Positions 13,501-25,500 of a stretch of 64,000 bases of DNA are shown one piece after another; within the stretch, counting starts at the first letter, position 1, and every line of letters starts with the position of its first letter. The notes beneath the pieces are model-generated. The model saw nothing but the letters and a program-made list of their open reading frames with translations, ran no database searches and had not been told where the DNA came from. The translations under genes and the position numbers were made by a program. Origin of the DNA: Solen grandis (Eukaryota; Mollusca; Bivalvia; Adapedonta; Solenidae); contig CM037780.1 in NCBI GenBank assembly GCA_021229015.1, positions 67,096,074-67,160,073 of the forward strand. Direction: 5' to 3'.

Positions 13501-16500
13501 CAAGTGACCCCTGGTGCGGGGTCATTTATCACCATAGGGCTATGATTTGTACAATCTTGGTAGTGGCCCATAAGATGATGCTACATACCAAATATCTAAG
13601 CTCTAGGCCTTATGGATTCATAGAAGAAGATTTTTTAAGATTTTTCTATATAACTCTATGTAAAACAAGTGACCCCTGGTGCGGGGTCATTTATCACCAT
13701 AGGGCTATGATTTGTACAATCTTGGTAGTGGCCCATAAGATGATGCTACATACCAAAAATCAAAAGGCTAGGCCTTGTGGTTTCAGAGAAGAAGATTTTT
13801 TAAATTTTCATTTTTAAAATCTATTTTTAGCTCCTGTGACCTAATTATGCGATGGACCAGAACCATTTATACAACTTTAGTAGAGCTTCATCCAAGGAAC
13901 ATTCCTGCAAAATATTTTTCAAATTGGCCAAGCCGTTTAGGAGGAGATGTTGTTTGAAGCAATTGTTGACGCCGGACGCACGGACGCACGGACGCACGCA
14001 CGCACGCACGGACGACGGACGCCGGACGCCGGACAAAAGGCGATCAGAAAAGCTCACCTTGAGCACGTTGTGCTCATGTGAGCTAAAAACAAGAGGGCCA
14101 AGATGGCCCTGTGTCGCTCACCTGATTAAGATGGCTGTGTTAGGCAAAATGACAAAAAATCTGGCATCTAAAGTGTTTTTCTAACATTTGACTAAGTGGC
14201 CTACATTTTGATCCTATCTGAATTTGCACTCAACTGGGAATTCATGCAGTCATCATTCATATCAAGTTTAATGAAGACTGGGAGAAAAATGTAGGCCTCT
14301 GGTGTGTTCACAAACATTCTGACCAAGTTACATTAAGGTTAATCTAAAACTGTAATCTCTAAAGTGTTCACAAGGTTTTTCTAAGATTTGACCTGGTGAC
14401 CTAGTTGTTAACCCTAAGTGACACAATTTTAATCTCATCCAAGATATCATGTAGACGAACATCCTGACAAAATTTCATGAAGACTGGGCCAAAACTGTTG
14501 CCTCTAGAGTGTTAACAAGGTTTTTCTAAGATTTGACCTAGTGACCTAGTTTTTGACCCAACATGACCCAATTTCAAACTCATCCGACAAAGCATAAAGA
14601 CAAACATTCTAGCAAAGTTTCATGAAGATTGAGACAAAAATGTGGCCTCAAGCATGTTCATAAGATTTTTCTAAGATTTGACCTGGTGACCTAGTTTTTG
14701 ACCCCACGTGACTTATTATCGAACAGACAAACATCCTGACCAAATCTATTGAAGATTTGGCTAAAACTGTAGCCTCTAGAGAGTTGAGGTTTTTCTTAGA
14801 ATTGACCTGGTGACCTAGTTTTTGCCCCCTCATGACCCAATTTTAAACTCATCCGAGATATCATGTAGACGAACATCCTGACCAAGTTTCATGAAGATTG
14901 GGCCAAAACTGTGGCCTCTAGAGTGTTCACAAGGTTTTTCTAAAATTTGACCTGGTGACCTAGTTTTTGATCCCACATGACCCAATTTCGAACTCATCCG
15001 AGATATCATGTAGACAAACATCCTGACCAAGTTTCATGAAGATTGGGCCAAAACTGTGGCCTCTAGAGTGTTCACAAGCAATTGTTGACGACGGACGACG
15101 GAAAAAAGGCGATCACAAAAGCTCACCCGAGCACAAGTGCTCAGGTGAGCTAACAAACAAAAAACTCTCTCATATGCTGTTTTCATCAAACAAAGGCTCT
15201 ATTTTGACAACAAAACCACCAAGAGACAAATCATTCCAGTTGGCTTGTCTATTACAATTGATCTTTTCACACAAAACAACCATGCTTTCTCACAGTGATT
15301 TGTAAAAAGTCTAAAACAGGAAATCAAAGTCTGATAAAGGCATCATCTCGACTACTGCTGTGTTGGACGTCCGGGGGAATCTGTTTTTCGTACAAATGAC
15401 AACATATTCATCAATGATTCAAACAAAACCAGACATCATGCATTTCAGACTTTAGTTTTGTCTATTCGAAAACTTAATCTACACAAACACGGCAAAAACA
15501 ATGGCAGGGAAAAAAAAGATTAACGATTATCAATTACACCCAATGCAAGATATCTCAATTTCAAATGTCTGACTTTTCCCCAGCCAATTGTTTTTTCTTT
15601 TTTGGAATTTATCACAATCCAAAAGAGAAGAAACTTACTTGTACAGAAGGCAGGCTTGCATAAACTTGGAGAGAAGTCCTGGATCTAGTACAAATGAGAG
15701 TGTCCTTAAAAGTCCAACAATCTGCAAAGGAGAAATTCAAACAATATGAATAATCTAGGACTAATCTGCAAGCTGAATAGATCATTTCACTCCAAAATGA
15801 GACGTAAACCTATGTAAATCAACAAGCACCTCCTAAATAGCTATTCTACATGCTTGACTAAAATTTCTCACATAATTCAAAGGGAATAAACATTTGCTTG
15901 AGATTTTTCCCCCGAGTCAATGAATGTTCAATTAAGATCAGCAAATTATACCAGATATTGCCGATCCTCTGGTGAAATGGTCTATATAAATACAGTAAGT
16001 GAATAAAAAAACAAGAGGGCCAAGATGGCCCTTAATCGCTCACCTAAGAAAGATGATTGCTTAAGAAATAAAGATGCTAGAGTGCAAACAAAGTGAAATC
16101 TGGCTTTTTTTTTATAGTGAAAGGGGAATAACTCCTAAATTAACTAGCCAAAATCAGTTATAATTGAACCCGATTGTGAGATTATGGTCATAAACATTGT
16201 CTTAAAGTTTAAAAATGACTGTTTAAAAAATAATGATGGTAGAGAGTAAATGCATTTTTTTGTTAAAAGGGGCATAACTCTGACCTAATTGGCCCATCTC
16301 AGCTACAATTGAACTCAGTTAAAACATTATCGTCATAAATAATGTCATGTTTGAAAATGATTGCTAAAAATATGAAGATGCTAGAGTGTAAACAAAGTGA
16401 AATCTGGCATTTTTTGTATTAAATTTAGTAAGGTTTAACTGTGGTTTTCTGCAGATCAGGCTTTATGTGGTACCTATTGAGTGCGTCAAAATGAGTCTAT

Positions 16501-19500
16501 ATGAGGGAAAGGGTTAAAGTAAGTTTCAAAATAAACCAATGCCTAACCTTTGAAACTGCTGAATATCTTATTACATTTTTTCATGCAACTTTAGATTAAT
16601 TAGAAACGTAATGTGGCATGTTTTTCAGCAATAGAATGGTGGTGCATGTTTTATATCATTAATTTTATGGCTTGAAAAATATATAAAGGATGGGTCAACC
16701 TGTAAAAAATCAAAATGATGTGAAGTATTGAAGTGTCATACCTGAAGTGTCCTAGAGTATATTTTGAGATTTAATGTTAAAAGTGTTGTTAAAATCCAAC
16801 TTAAATCAGGAAGATTTGATTTATTTTACTGAATAAATCAAAGAGACATCTCAGCTCATTTTATACATTACCCAACCCATTACCTCATGAATATTCATGT
16901 ATAATTTATGACTTAATGATTATTCATCAAGACAATGATTTGAACATGACAAGGATAAACTGGCATTACAATACAAATGTACCTGGAATGCTATAACCTT
17001 CATACTACAAAAACAACAGGTTTGAACAAATCTAGAAATATGACAAGTGAAAAAAACAAACAAAAAACTCTCTCATATGCTGTTTTTATCAAACAGAGGC
17101 TCTATTTTGACAACAAAACCACCAAGAGACAAATCATTCCAGTTGGCTTGTCTATTACAATTGATCTTTTCACACAAAACAACCATGCTTTCTCACAGTA
17201 ATTTGTAAAAAGTCTAATACAGGAAATCAAAGTCTGATAAAGGCATCATCTGGACTACTGCTGTGTCGGACATCCGGGGGAATCTGTTTTTCGTACAAAT
17301 GACACCATATTCATCAATGATTCAAACAAAACCAGACATCATGCATTTCAGACTTTTGTTTTGTCTATTCGAAAACTTAATCTACACAAACACAGCAAAA
17401 ACAATGGCAGGAAAAAAAAAGATTAACGATTATCAATTACACCCAATGCAAGATATCTCAATTTCAAATGTCTGACTCCTTAAATTTTGACCTCTGAACT
17501 TAAACCCCCGCCCCCTCACACACACTGACCTACTTCCTCAAAAACTCCATAATGACTTCTGACCTACCTCCCCCACCTACATTCTGATCTACTGACTCCC
17601 CATCTCTGACCTACCTCCTTGCAGCCTACATTTTGACCTCTGACCTACCTCCGGAGCTACAGATAAGACGCGTTTTTGCGTTTTTAAGAATTATTTTTTG
17701 GTAAAAATGCATTGAAAACAAAATTGAAAGGTGAAAAAACACATTTGAAATGTCTGATCAGCATTGTTACTCAACATTACCCATATTTCGGTATTCTTAT
17801 TCCAAATCAATTTTATGGTATCAAACTAGTCTGGGTTTTAACATTGGTTCCCGGTTCTATTGTGTACTGTAGTAGTTAACGTTCTTGATAGTCGGGAATC
17901 ATGATGCTGGTTCCCTTTTCTATCGTTATCGTTATTCGGGTACCATGTGTATCATGTAGATGCTAAAATAGTAGGTAGAAGCAAACCGGAGCGATTAAAG
18001 AGAAAATATTAAGCAATGTAGACAATCCTAGTGTTCTCATTTTTTTCAAAAATGAAAATGAATTGACGGATCTCAATCAAGCAAATATTTGAAGAAATAA
18101 TATATGACAGCGTTATTATGACCGAAAATGCTTCTAAGAAACATGCCGGTGATTCTATTTCCGATGAAACTGTTAAGTTATGGTCGGAGAAGAAACTGTA
18201 GTTGAAAGTTGTTGACAGTTTGTAATAATATTATCATCTCAGTTGGAAAATAACGCGAGGAGTGTTGTACATAGCTCTTAATATAGAACTTCTGAAATGT
18301 CACTAAGCTGAAAGGTACAGAGAATGCTCAGACTTATTTATCATGGTATATCCAAGTAAGAGGCATAAGTGTCATTTAGTTTATGATGGGGGTTGTAAAA
18401 ATATTTGAATTTTCAGTTTTCAGCATTACAAAAAAATAGAGGGGGTAAATATAATTTAAACTTAAAAATTATCTGTAGCTCTGTACCTCCTCATTGGCCT
18501 CCTCCTCTCCCATGGACTGGTCCTTACTGACCAGAGTGGACAATATCTCCAACCGCAGTACAATCTGCAGCTCATACCTAGCAACACAATATACACATGT
18601 GTAAATGATGAACAACACAAAACACACATGTTTAAATGATGAACAACACAATATACACATGTGTAAATGATGAACAACACAATATACACATGTGTAAATG
18701 ATGAACAACACAATACAAACATGTGTAACTGATGAACAACACAAAACACACAGGTGTAAATGATGAACAACACAATACATACATGTGTAAATGATGAACA
18801 ACACAATACACACATGTGTAAATGACAAACAACACAATACTCACATGTGTAAATGATGAACAACACAATATACATATGTGTAAATGATAAACAACACAAT
18901 ACACACCGAGAAAAATAATAAAGTGTTGTGAAGAATCTCCAACTCATATCTATTTATATACCAAGTTTCATAATATTATCTTTAATGGTTTTAAAGTTAT
19001 CACAGGATCCAGATTTCCGGACATCAGGACGGACAGACAGAAAACCTATAGTCCCCTCCAGTGTAAACACTGGTAGAGGACTAACTAGACAAATGTAGTA
19101 TCATGCAAGACAAACTAAAATGTTCCTTTTAAATCAAGCATGTTTTGTTTCTTTTGCAGCATGATGCAAATTATTGTTTAATAATTAAAACATTAATTTT
19201 CATTTTCAGATAACAGACTTTCTCATGAAAACAGTTGAGTATTAAAAAACTATGTGTTGGTAAAGTTGTAAACTAGGCTATCTATGAAAATGAGCCATAC
19301 CTCCCACCAAGGTGCAGATCTGAAAGAAATTGCACAAAGAGGTCAAGGTATAATTCTAGGGCTGAAACAGTATGATACAGTGACTGGGGTACGAGAAAAA
19401 TATCATTTTTAGTCTTATACTTACTCAGTAACTTTTTGCTCTTTGTTATCCTGGCCAGCATTACTGTATTTCTCCCTCAACTTTGTCCCAGACACTATTA

Positions 19501-22500
19501 CACTTTCCTCTAGTAATGATGCACACGCTTGCTGAAAAATTGAATTCACAAATTTAATTGCATTGCTGTTCTGATAGAAAACATATGCCTGGACATTTTT
19601 TTCCAGCCAGTATTTGGTTATAATTCAAAGTGCAAGAAAGAATAAATTGTTCCCAATTATTTGTAGAAATTTCCAATGAATACTCGGAAAAAATTGGTTT
19701 CAAAACATTAAAGGTAGTTTTCCATTTATTTCTAAGCAACTTTTTTTAAATAGTTCATTTATTACTGAAAAACAACATGCTTTGCTTGTTGTTTCTATCT
19801 GGATGTTTGAGAGTTAATATTCATGTGCCAGATATATGCATGGATTAAAAACCACAAGGAAAATGTGTGTATAAAAAAAAAAAAAAAAAAAAAAATTTCA
19901 TTGGAATGTTTTGTCTTTACACAACCAGGTAAATTTGTGAGAATTATACCTCTGGTTCCCCGACTCCACTCTGTTTCATATAGTGCAGGGCCACAGTGAC
20001 CATCGTCTGGGCTAACAGATCTACCCCAGTTGTCTCCCCTGATATGATCTTCTCATAGGTGGACAACAAATACTGCTTCAGCTCATCTACACTCTGAAAA
20101 TCTGGAAATATTGGGGGAGGATAGATTTACATGTGAAAAAGATTTGAATTACTGGGTCAAATTCCACCAACAATTTTTCGTGCTAAGAAAAACTTAAATA
20201 CTAAAGGGCAAATTTCATTAGTCTTGTTTCTCTAATAAAAATACCCAAATATTTTATTTCTTAATAAATATTGTTAGTTATTAAGGTAATTATCCATTTC
20301 AACTTAGTTATGTACTTAAATATTTCATAAACTAGAACTGTGTCCAAAGGACACGGATGCCCCCACTGTGCAGATGTGCTCGTAAACAAGAGCAGCTTCA
20401 TTTAATGTCTACAAAATTCTGTTCTTATTATAGCGTTTCAGTTGAAATTTCCTCAATTATGTATTAATGATAAAAAAGTTACCTAACTCTTGAGGCATCA
20501 TATTTGGTTTCTTTACAGATGGAATACAATATTAGTGTCTAAATAAAACAAAACTTTGAAACACATGTCTGGTCTCCTAAAACTGCAGGAACACAATGCT
20601 GTGATCAGAGAAATATGTTGGGTATACAGTTACTTTTGGCTGTGGCAACTCATCTTTTACATAGACAAGATCAATAATAGATCCACTTAAGTGTGTTGGT
20701 AATGTCACACACTGGCGATAATTAAGCAGAGATTCAGATAGTCTTCTGTACCAAACTGAATCAACGTTGATGTTGAAATCACCTAGGATTATGTCAGGTT
20801 GCGTATCGTATACTGTGCTGGTAAGATCTGTACATTGTCCATCTACACATTAAGGTTATTCATCACTGGAAGTTTAAGCAAAATCTGCCATCTGGTTTAA
20901 GAGGAGTTGCTTTCACAAAATTTCTATATGGTATATAGTGAAAAAATCAACAAAGGGCCATAATTCTGTTAAATTTGGTCGCCACGAAAAATTCCTTCCT
21001 TTACTTCCATCTACACATTAAGGTTGTTCATCCCTGGAAGTTTAAGCAAAATCTGCCATCCGGTTGAAGAGGAGTTGCGTTCACAAAATTTCTATATGGT
21101 ATATAGTGAAAAAATCAACAAAGGGCCATATTTCTGTTAAATTTGGTCGCCACGAAAAATTCCTTCCTTTACTTCCATCTACACATTAAGGTTGTTCATC
21201 CCTGGAAGTTTAAGCAAAATCTGCCATCCGGTTGAAGAGGAGTTGCGTTCACAAAATTTCTATATGGTATATAGTGAACAAATCAACAAAGGGCCATAAT
21301 TCTGTTAAATTTGGTCGCCGCGAAAATTCCTTTCTTTACTACCATCTACACATTAAGGTTGTTCATCCCTGGAAGTTTAAGCAAAATCTGCCATCCGGTT
21401 GAAGAGGAGTTGCGTTCACAAAATTTCTATATGGTATATAGTGAACAAATCAACAAAGGGCCATAATTCTGTTAAATTTGGTCGCCGCGAAAATTCCTTT
21501 CTTTACTACCATCTACACATTAAGGTTGTTCATCCCTGGAAGTTTAAGCAAAATCTGCCATCCGGTTTAAGAGGAGTTGCGTTCACAAGATTTCGGGACG
21601 TACGGACGGACTGACGGACTGATGGACTGACGGACTGACGGACTGATGGACTGACGGACGGACGGACGGACGGACAAGTGCAACGCTATATGCACCCCAC
21701 TTTGTGGGGGCATAAAAATAATAGTGGAGTGTGCATCTATCTAGATTAAGAATTTTAGTATTACTTAGCACTAAGTATTGTTGGTAGAATTCGTGCCAGG
21801 TCTGTTAAATTTATTCTATGGCTTAAAAAGTACTTGTTTCCAGATAGGCTTCTTAGGGTAAAACTACGTTGTGACTTGATGCTCTCTTCTTTCTCTTTTC
21901 CTATCTACCTTTCTCACAAACAAACAAAGTCAGTTTCTTTAATGAAAGTTGATTAATCAAGAGGACCTTAATGATCAGTAGGTGTGAAAATATGTTTTAA
22001 TTGGCTGTTTTGATATTACGAGTCGCCTACTTACTCTCTAGATGTTTGACGATTTGTGAAAAAAGGTACACCTTCATTTGTGAAATATTAGCATTGTTTT
22101 TCTCAAAATTGTTAAAAAAAAAATAGAGGCATTTCTTCTGATAATGTGAGGAGAAAATGTGGGCTATGACAATACCTTGCAATTTTTTTTCAAAATGGTA
22201 AAGAGAATGATTTATATTTTCAAGAAATTGAGATATTATCGAAGAGAAGCATTTCTGAAATAAGTTCAGCTAAGTAGGAAGCACTTAAACCAAGCCTCTA
22301 TCAAAAATACACTTTTGAATTGTGAGTCAATTTAGGTCTCTTCTAAACTGTGAATGGTCCTGTTAAAGGTAACAGTTATAGAAAAAAATCACTGTCAGAC
22401 AATTCACTCCTGAATACCTGTGAACTGTGCAGCAATGTCGGGTTTCTCTCTGTCTGGCTTGTCCCTGGCGGCCCCTTCCTCCTCCTTCTCGGTCTGACCC

Positions 22501-25500
22501 CTGACCTTTACCACCTCCTGACTCTTGAAGAGAATCATCTCTGCCCTACTGATGGACGTGCGAGATGATTTGCCCTTGTAAGGCAACTCAAACTTGTCTG
22601 TATCCTCCTTTACCGTATCTGCAATACACAGCAATTTTCTCTGTTTCATGTATAGTTTTGAACTTTTTTTTCAATGGCAGTCTTTGTTTGCACTTGTTTT
22701 GTTTTCTTTTTTTTTAAATAAATTACTTTATTGAAATTAAATCAAAATTAAGATTTGAATCACTGAATTTCAATCTCCTTACTAATATCATTTCATCATT
22801 ATTTCACTCATTTGGTGTCAAGAGATAGATATAGTGCTGCCATACTGCAATGCTATGCCGTAGACAAGTAGCATGATACCACAGACAGTTACTTTATCCT
22901 GACACCGGGCCAACCAGTCCTGAAACTACCCTTATATGCTGAACATCAAGCAAGGGACCTATACAAGTATCATCTTCAACAGCTTTGGAATATTGTGGCT
23001 GCAGATGGAACCCAATACCTCGCAATTACAGGCAGAGGCTCTTACCATTTGGCCACCCATAAGCAGTTTTTGAGTATAAATATACATACACTAACTGATA
23101 AACAATATAATTTTTTTTATAACTATCAAAATACCATATTTCTCAAAAGAATTCAAAATGGAATAAACTTTCAATTTTGTATTTAACTAATGGTTACAAA
23201 ATTCGCTGCTTAAAATTTACCTTAAGTGAAAATTGTCATGATTTTAAAAAAACACTCAAGGCTAAATTTCCCTGCTTTATTCATTCAGAAAAATATACAA
23301 AGCACTGAAATGCTACAAGGTTATAACTCATTATCAACATCAGGGAACTCTATTTCAACATCAGGGAACTCATTATCAACATCAGGGAACTCTTATCAAC
23401 ATCAGGGAACTCATTATCAACATCAGGGAACTCTATATCAACATCAGGGAACTCATTATCAACATCAGGGAACTCATTATCAACACTCATTATCAACATC
23501 AGGAAACTCTATCAACACCAGGGAACTCTTTATAACATCGGAATTATCTAATTTCTCATAATAAATTTCATCTTATTTACAAATTAATGCACAATTCCAT
23601 CCACCCCCTCCTACTAAATAACAACAACAAGAGTGTTCTTTGGAGCACATGTGTCACCTGCTGAAGCAGATGGACAATGGAAAAATGATCCCTATTTGTC
23701 ACCTCTGCTTACAGCAGGTGAAACAATAACAGACATCAAAAAAATGATCCCCATGTGTCACCTCTGCTTACAGCAGGTGACACAATAACAGACGACAAAA
23801 AAATGATCCCCTATTTGTCACCTCTGCTTACAGCAGGTGAAACAATAACAGACGACAAAAAAATGATCCCCATGTGTCACCTCTGCTTACAGCAGGTGAA
23901 ACAATAACAGACGACAAAAAAATGATCCCTATTCGTCACCTCTGCTTACAGCAGGTGAAACAATAACAGACGACAAAACAAGAGGCCGATGATGGCCCTA
24001 AATCGCTCACCTGAGATAAAAAGGTTGACCCAAGGAACATCTTTACCAATTTATTTTAAAATCTGGCTAGTAGTTTTGAAGAAGATGATTTTTAAAGTTT
24101 TCATATTTTTTTTCTTTTTGTTGCCATGACAACAAGAGTTCTATATGGATCAAGTTTATTTTAGGAACTTTTGTGAAGGATGACCCAAGGATCATTCATG
24201 CCAAATTTAATCAAATTCTTTCCAGTGGTTTCAGAGGAAATGTTGATTAAAGTTTTCCCTATATACATATAAGGCAAATAAGCCCCGCCCCTGCCGGCCA
24301 TGTTTTTTTACGGATCGGAAAATTTTTAGCAACTTTGGTAGAGGTTGACCCAAGGAACACCTGTACCAATTTATTTTAAAATCTGGCCAGTAGTTTTGAA
24401 GAAGATGATTTTAAAGTTTTCATATTTTTTTTTTCTTTTTATTGCCATGGCAACCAGAGTTCTACATGGATCAAGTTTATTTTAACAACTTTTGTGAAGG
24501 TTGACCCAAGGATCATCCCTGCCAAGTTTAATCAAATTCTGTCCAGTGGTTTCAGAGGAGATGTTGTTTAAAGGTTTCTCTATATACATATAAGGCAAAT
24601 AAGCCCCGCCCCTGGCGGCCATGTTTTTTTGCGGATATGAATAATTTTAGCAACTTTGGTAGAGGATGACCCAAGGAACATCTGTACCAATTTATTTTAA
24701 AATCTGGCTAGTAGTTTTGAAGAAGATGATTTTTAAAGTTTTCATTTTTTTTTTTTGTTGCCATGGCAACCAAAGTTCTACATGGATCAAGTTTATTTTA
24801 GCAACTTTTGTGAAGGTTGACCTAAGGAACATCCCTGCCAAGTTTAATCAAATTCTGTCCAGTGGTTTCAGGGGAGATGTTGTTTAAAGGTTTCCCTATA
24901 TACATATAAGGCAAATAAGCCCCGCCCCTGGCAGCCATGTTTTTTTACGGATCGGAATAATTTTAGCAACTTTGGTAGAGGCTGACCCAAGGAACATCTG
25001 TACCAATTTATTTTAAAATCTGGCCAGTAGTTTTGAAGAAGATGATTTTTAAAGTTTTCATTTTTTTCTTCTTTTTGTTGCCATGGCAACCAGAGTTCTA
25101 CATGGATCAAGTTTATTTTAGCAACTTTTGTGAAGGTTGACCCAAGGATCATCCCTGCCAAGTTTAATCAAATTCTGTCCAGTGGTTTCAGAGGAGATGT
25201 TGTTTAAAGGTTTCCCTATATACATATAAGGCAAATAAGCCCCGCCCCTGGCGGCCATGTTTTTTTACGGATCGGAATAAATTTAGCAACTTTGGTAGAG
25301 GATGACCCAAGGAACATCTGTACCAATTTATTTTAAAATCTGGCTAGTAGTTTTGAAGAAGATGATTTTTAAAGTTTTCATTTTTTTTCTTCTTTTTGTT
25401 GCCAAGGCAACCAGAGTTCTACATGGATCAAGTTTATTTTAGCAAATTTTGTGAAGGTTGACCCAAGGATCATCCCTGCCAAGTTTAATCAAATTCTGTC

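Larger units (their letters stand above)
12280..17476. repeat. Intronic segmental duplication, two tandem copies
   Basis: Copy A is split into 12,280-12,892 and 15,153-15,575. Copy B is contiguous, 16,411-17,476. They share long near-identical stretches, for example AAAGTAAGTTTCAAAATAAA and CTCTCTCATATGCTGTTTT, with few substitutions, so the event is recent. Copy A carries two tandem-core elements (12,894-15,153) where copy B reads straight through. Exon w7 (15,639-15,721) lies just outside copy A and was not duplicated. Confidence 0.85.

Noticed and set aside
13212..13817. 201-codon plus-strand frame
   Set aside because: It is four copies of a 165-bp repeat unit of a mobile element; the frame stays open only because 165 is a multiple of three.
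18462..18947. Cysteine- and histidine-rich minus-strand frames (161, 122 and 90 codons)
   Set aside because: They are readings of a 31-bp minisatellite; all three frames look open because the period is not a multiple of three. Only the first part overlaps genuine exon w6.
23322..23535. CRISPR-like array
   Set aside because: Units abut with no unique spacers, and the genome is animal.
23226..23561. 111-codon frame with STSGNS repeats
   Set aside because: Translation of a 23-bp minisatellite in an intron, without splice support.
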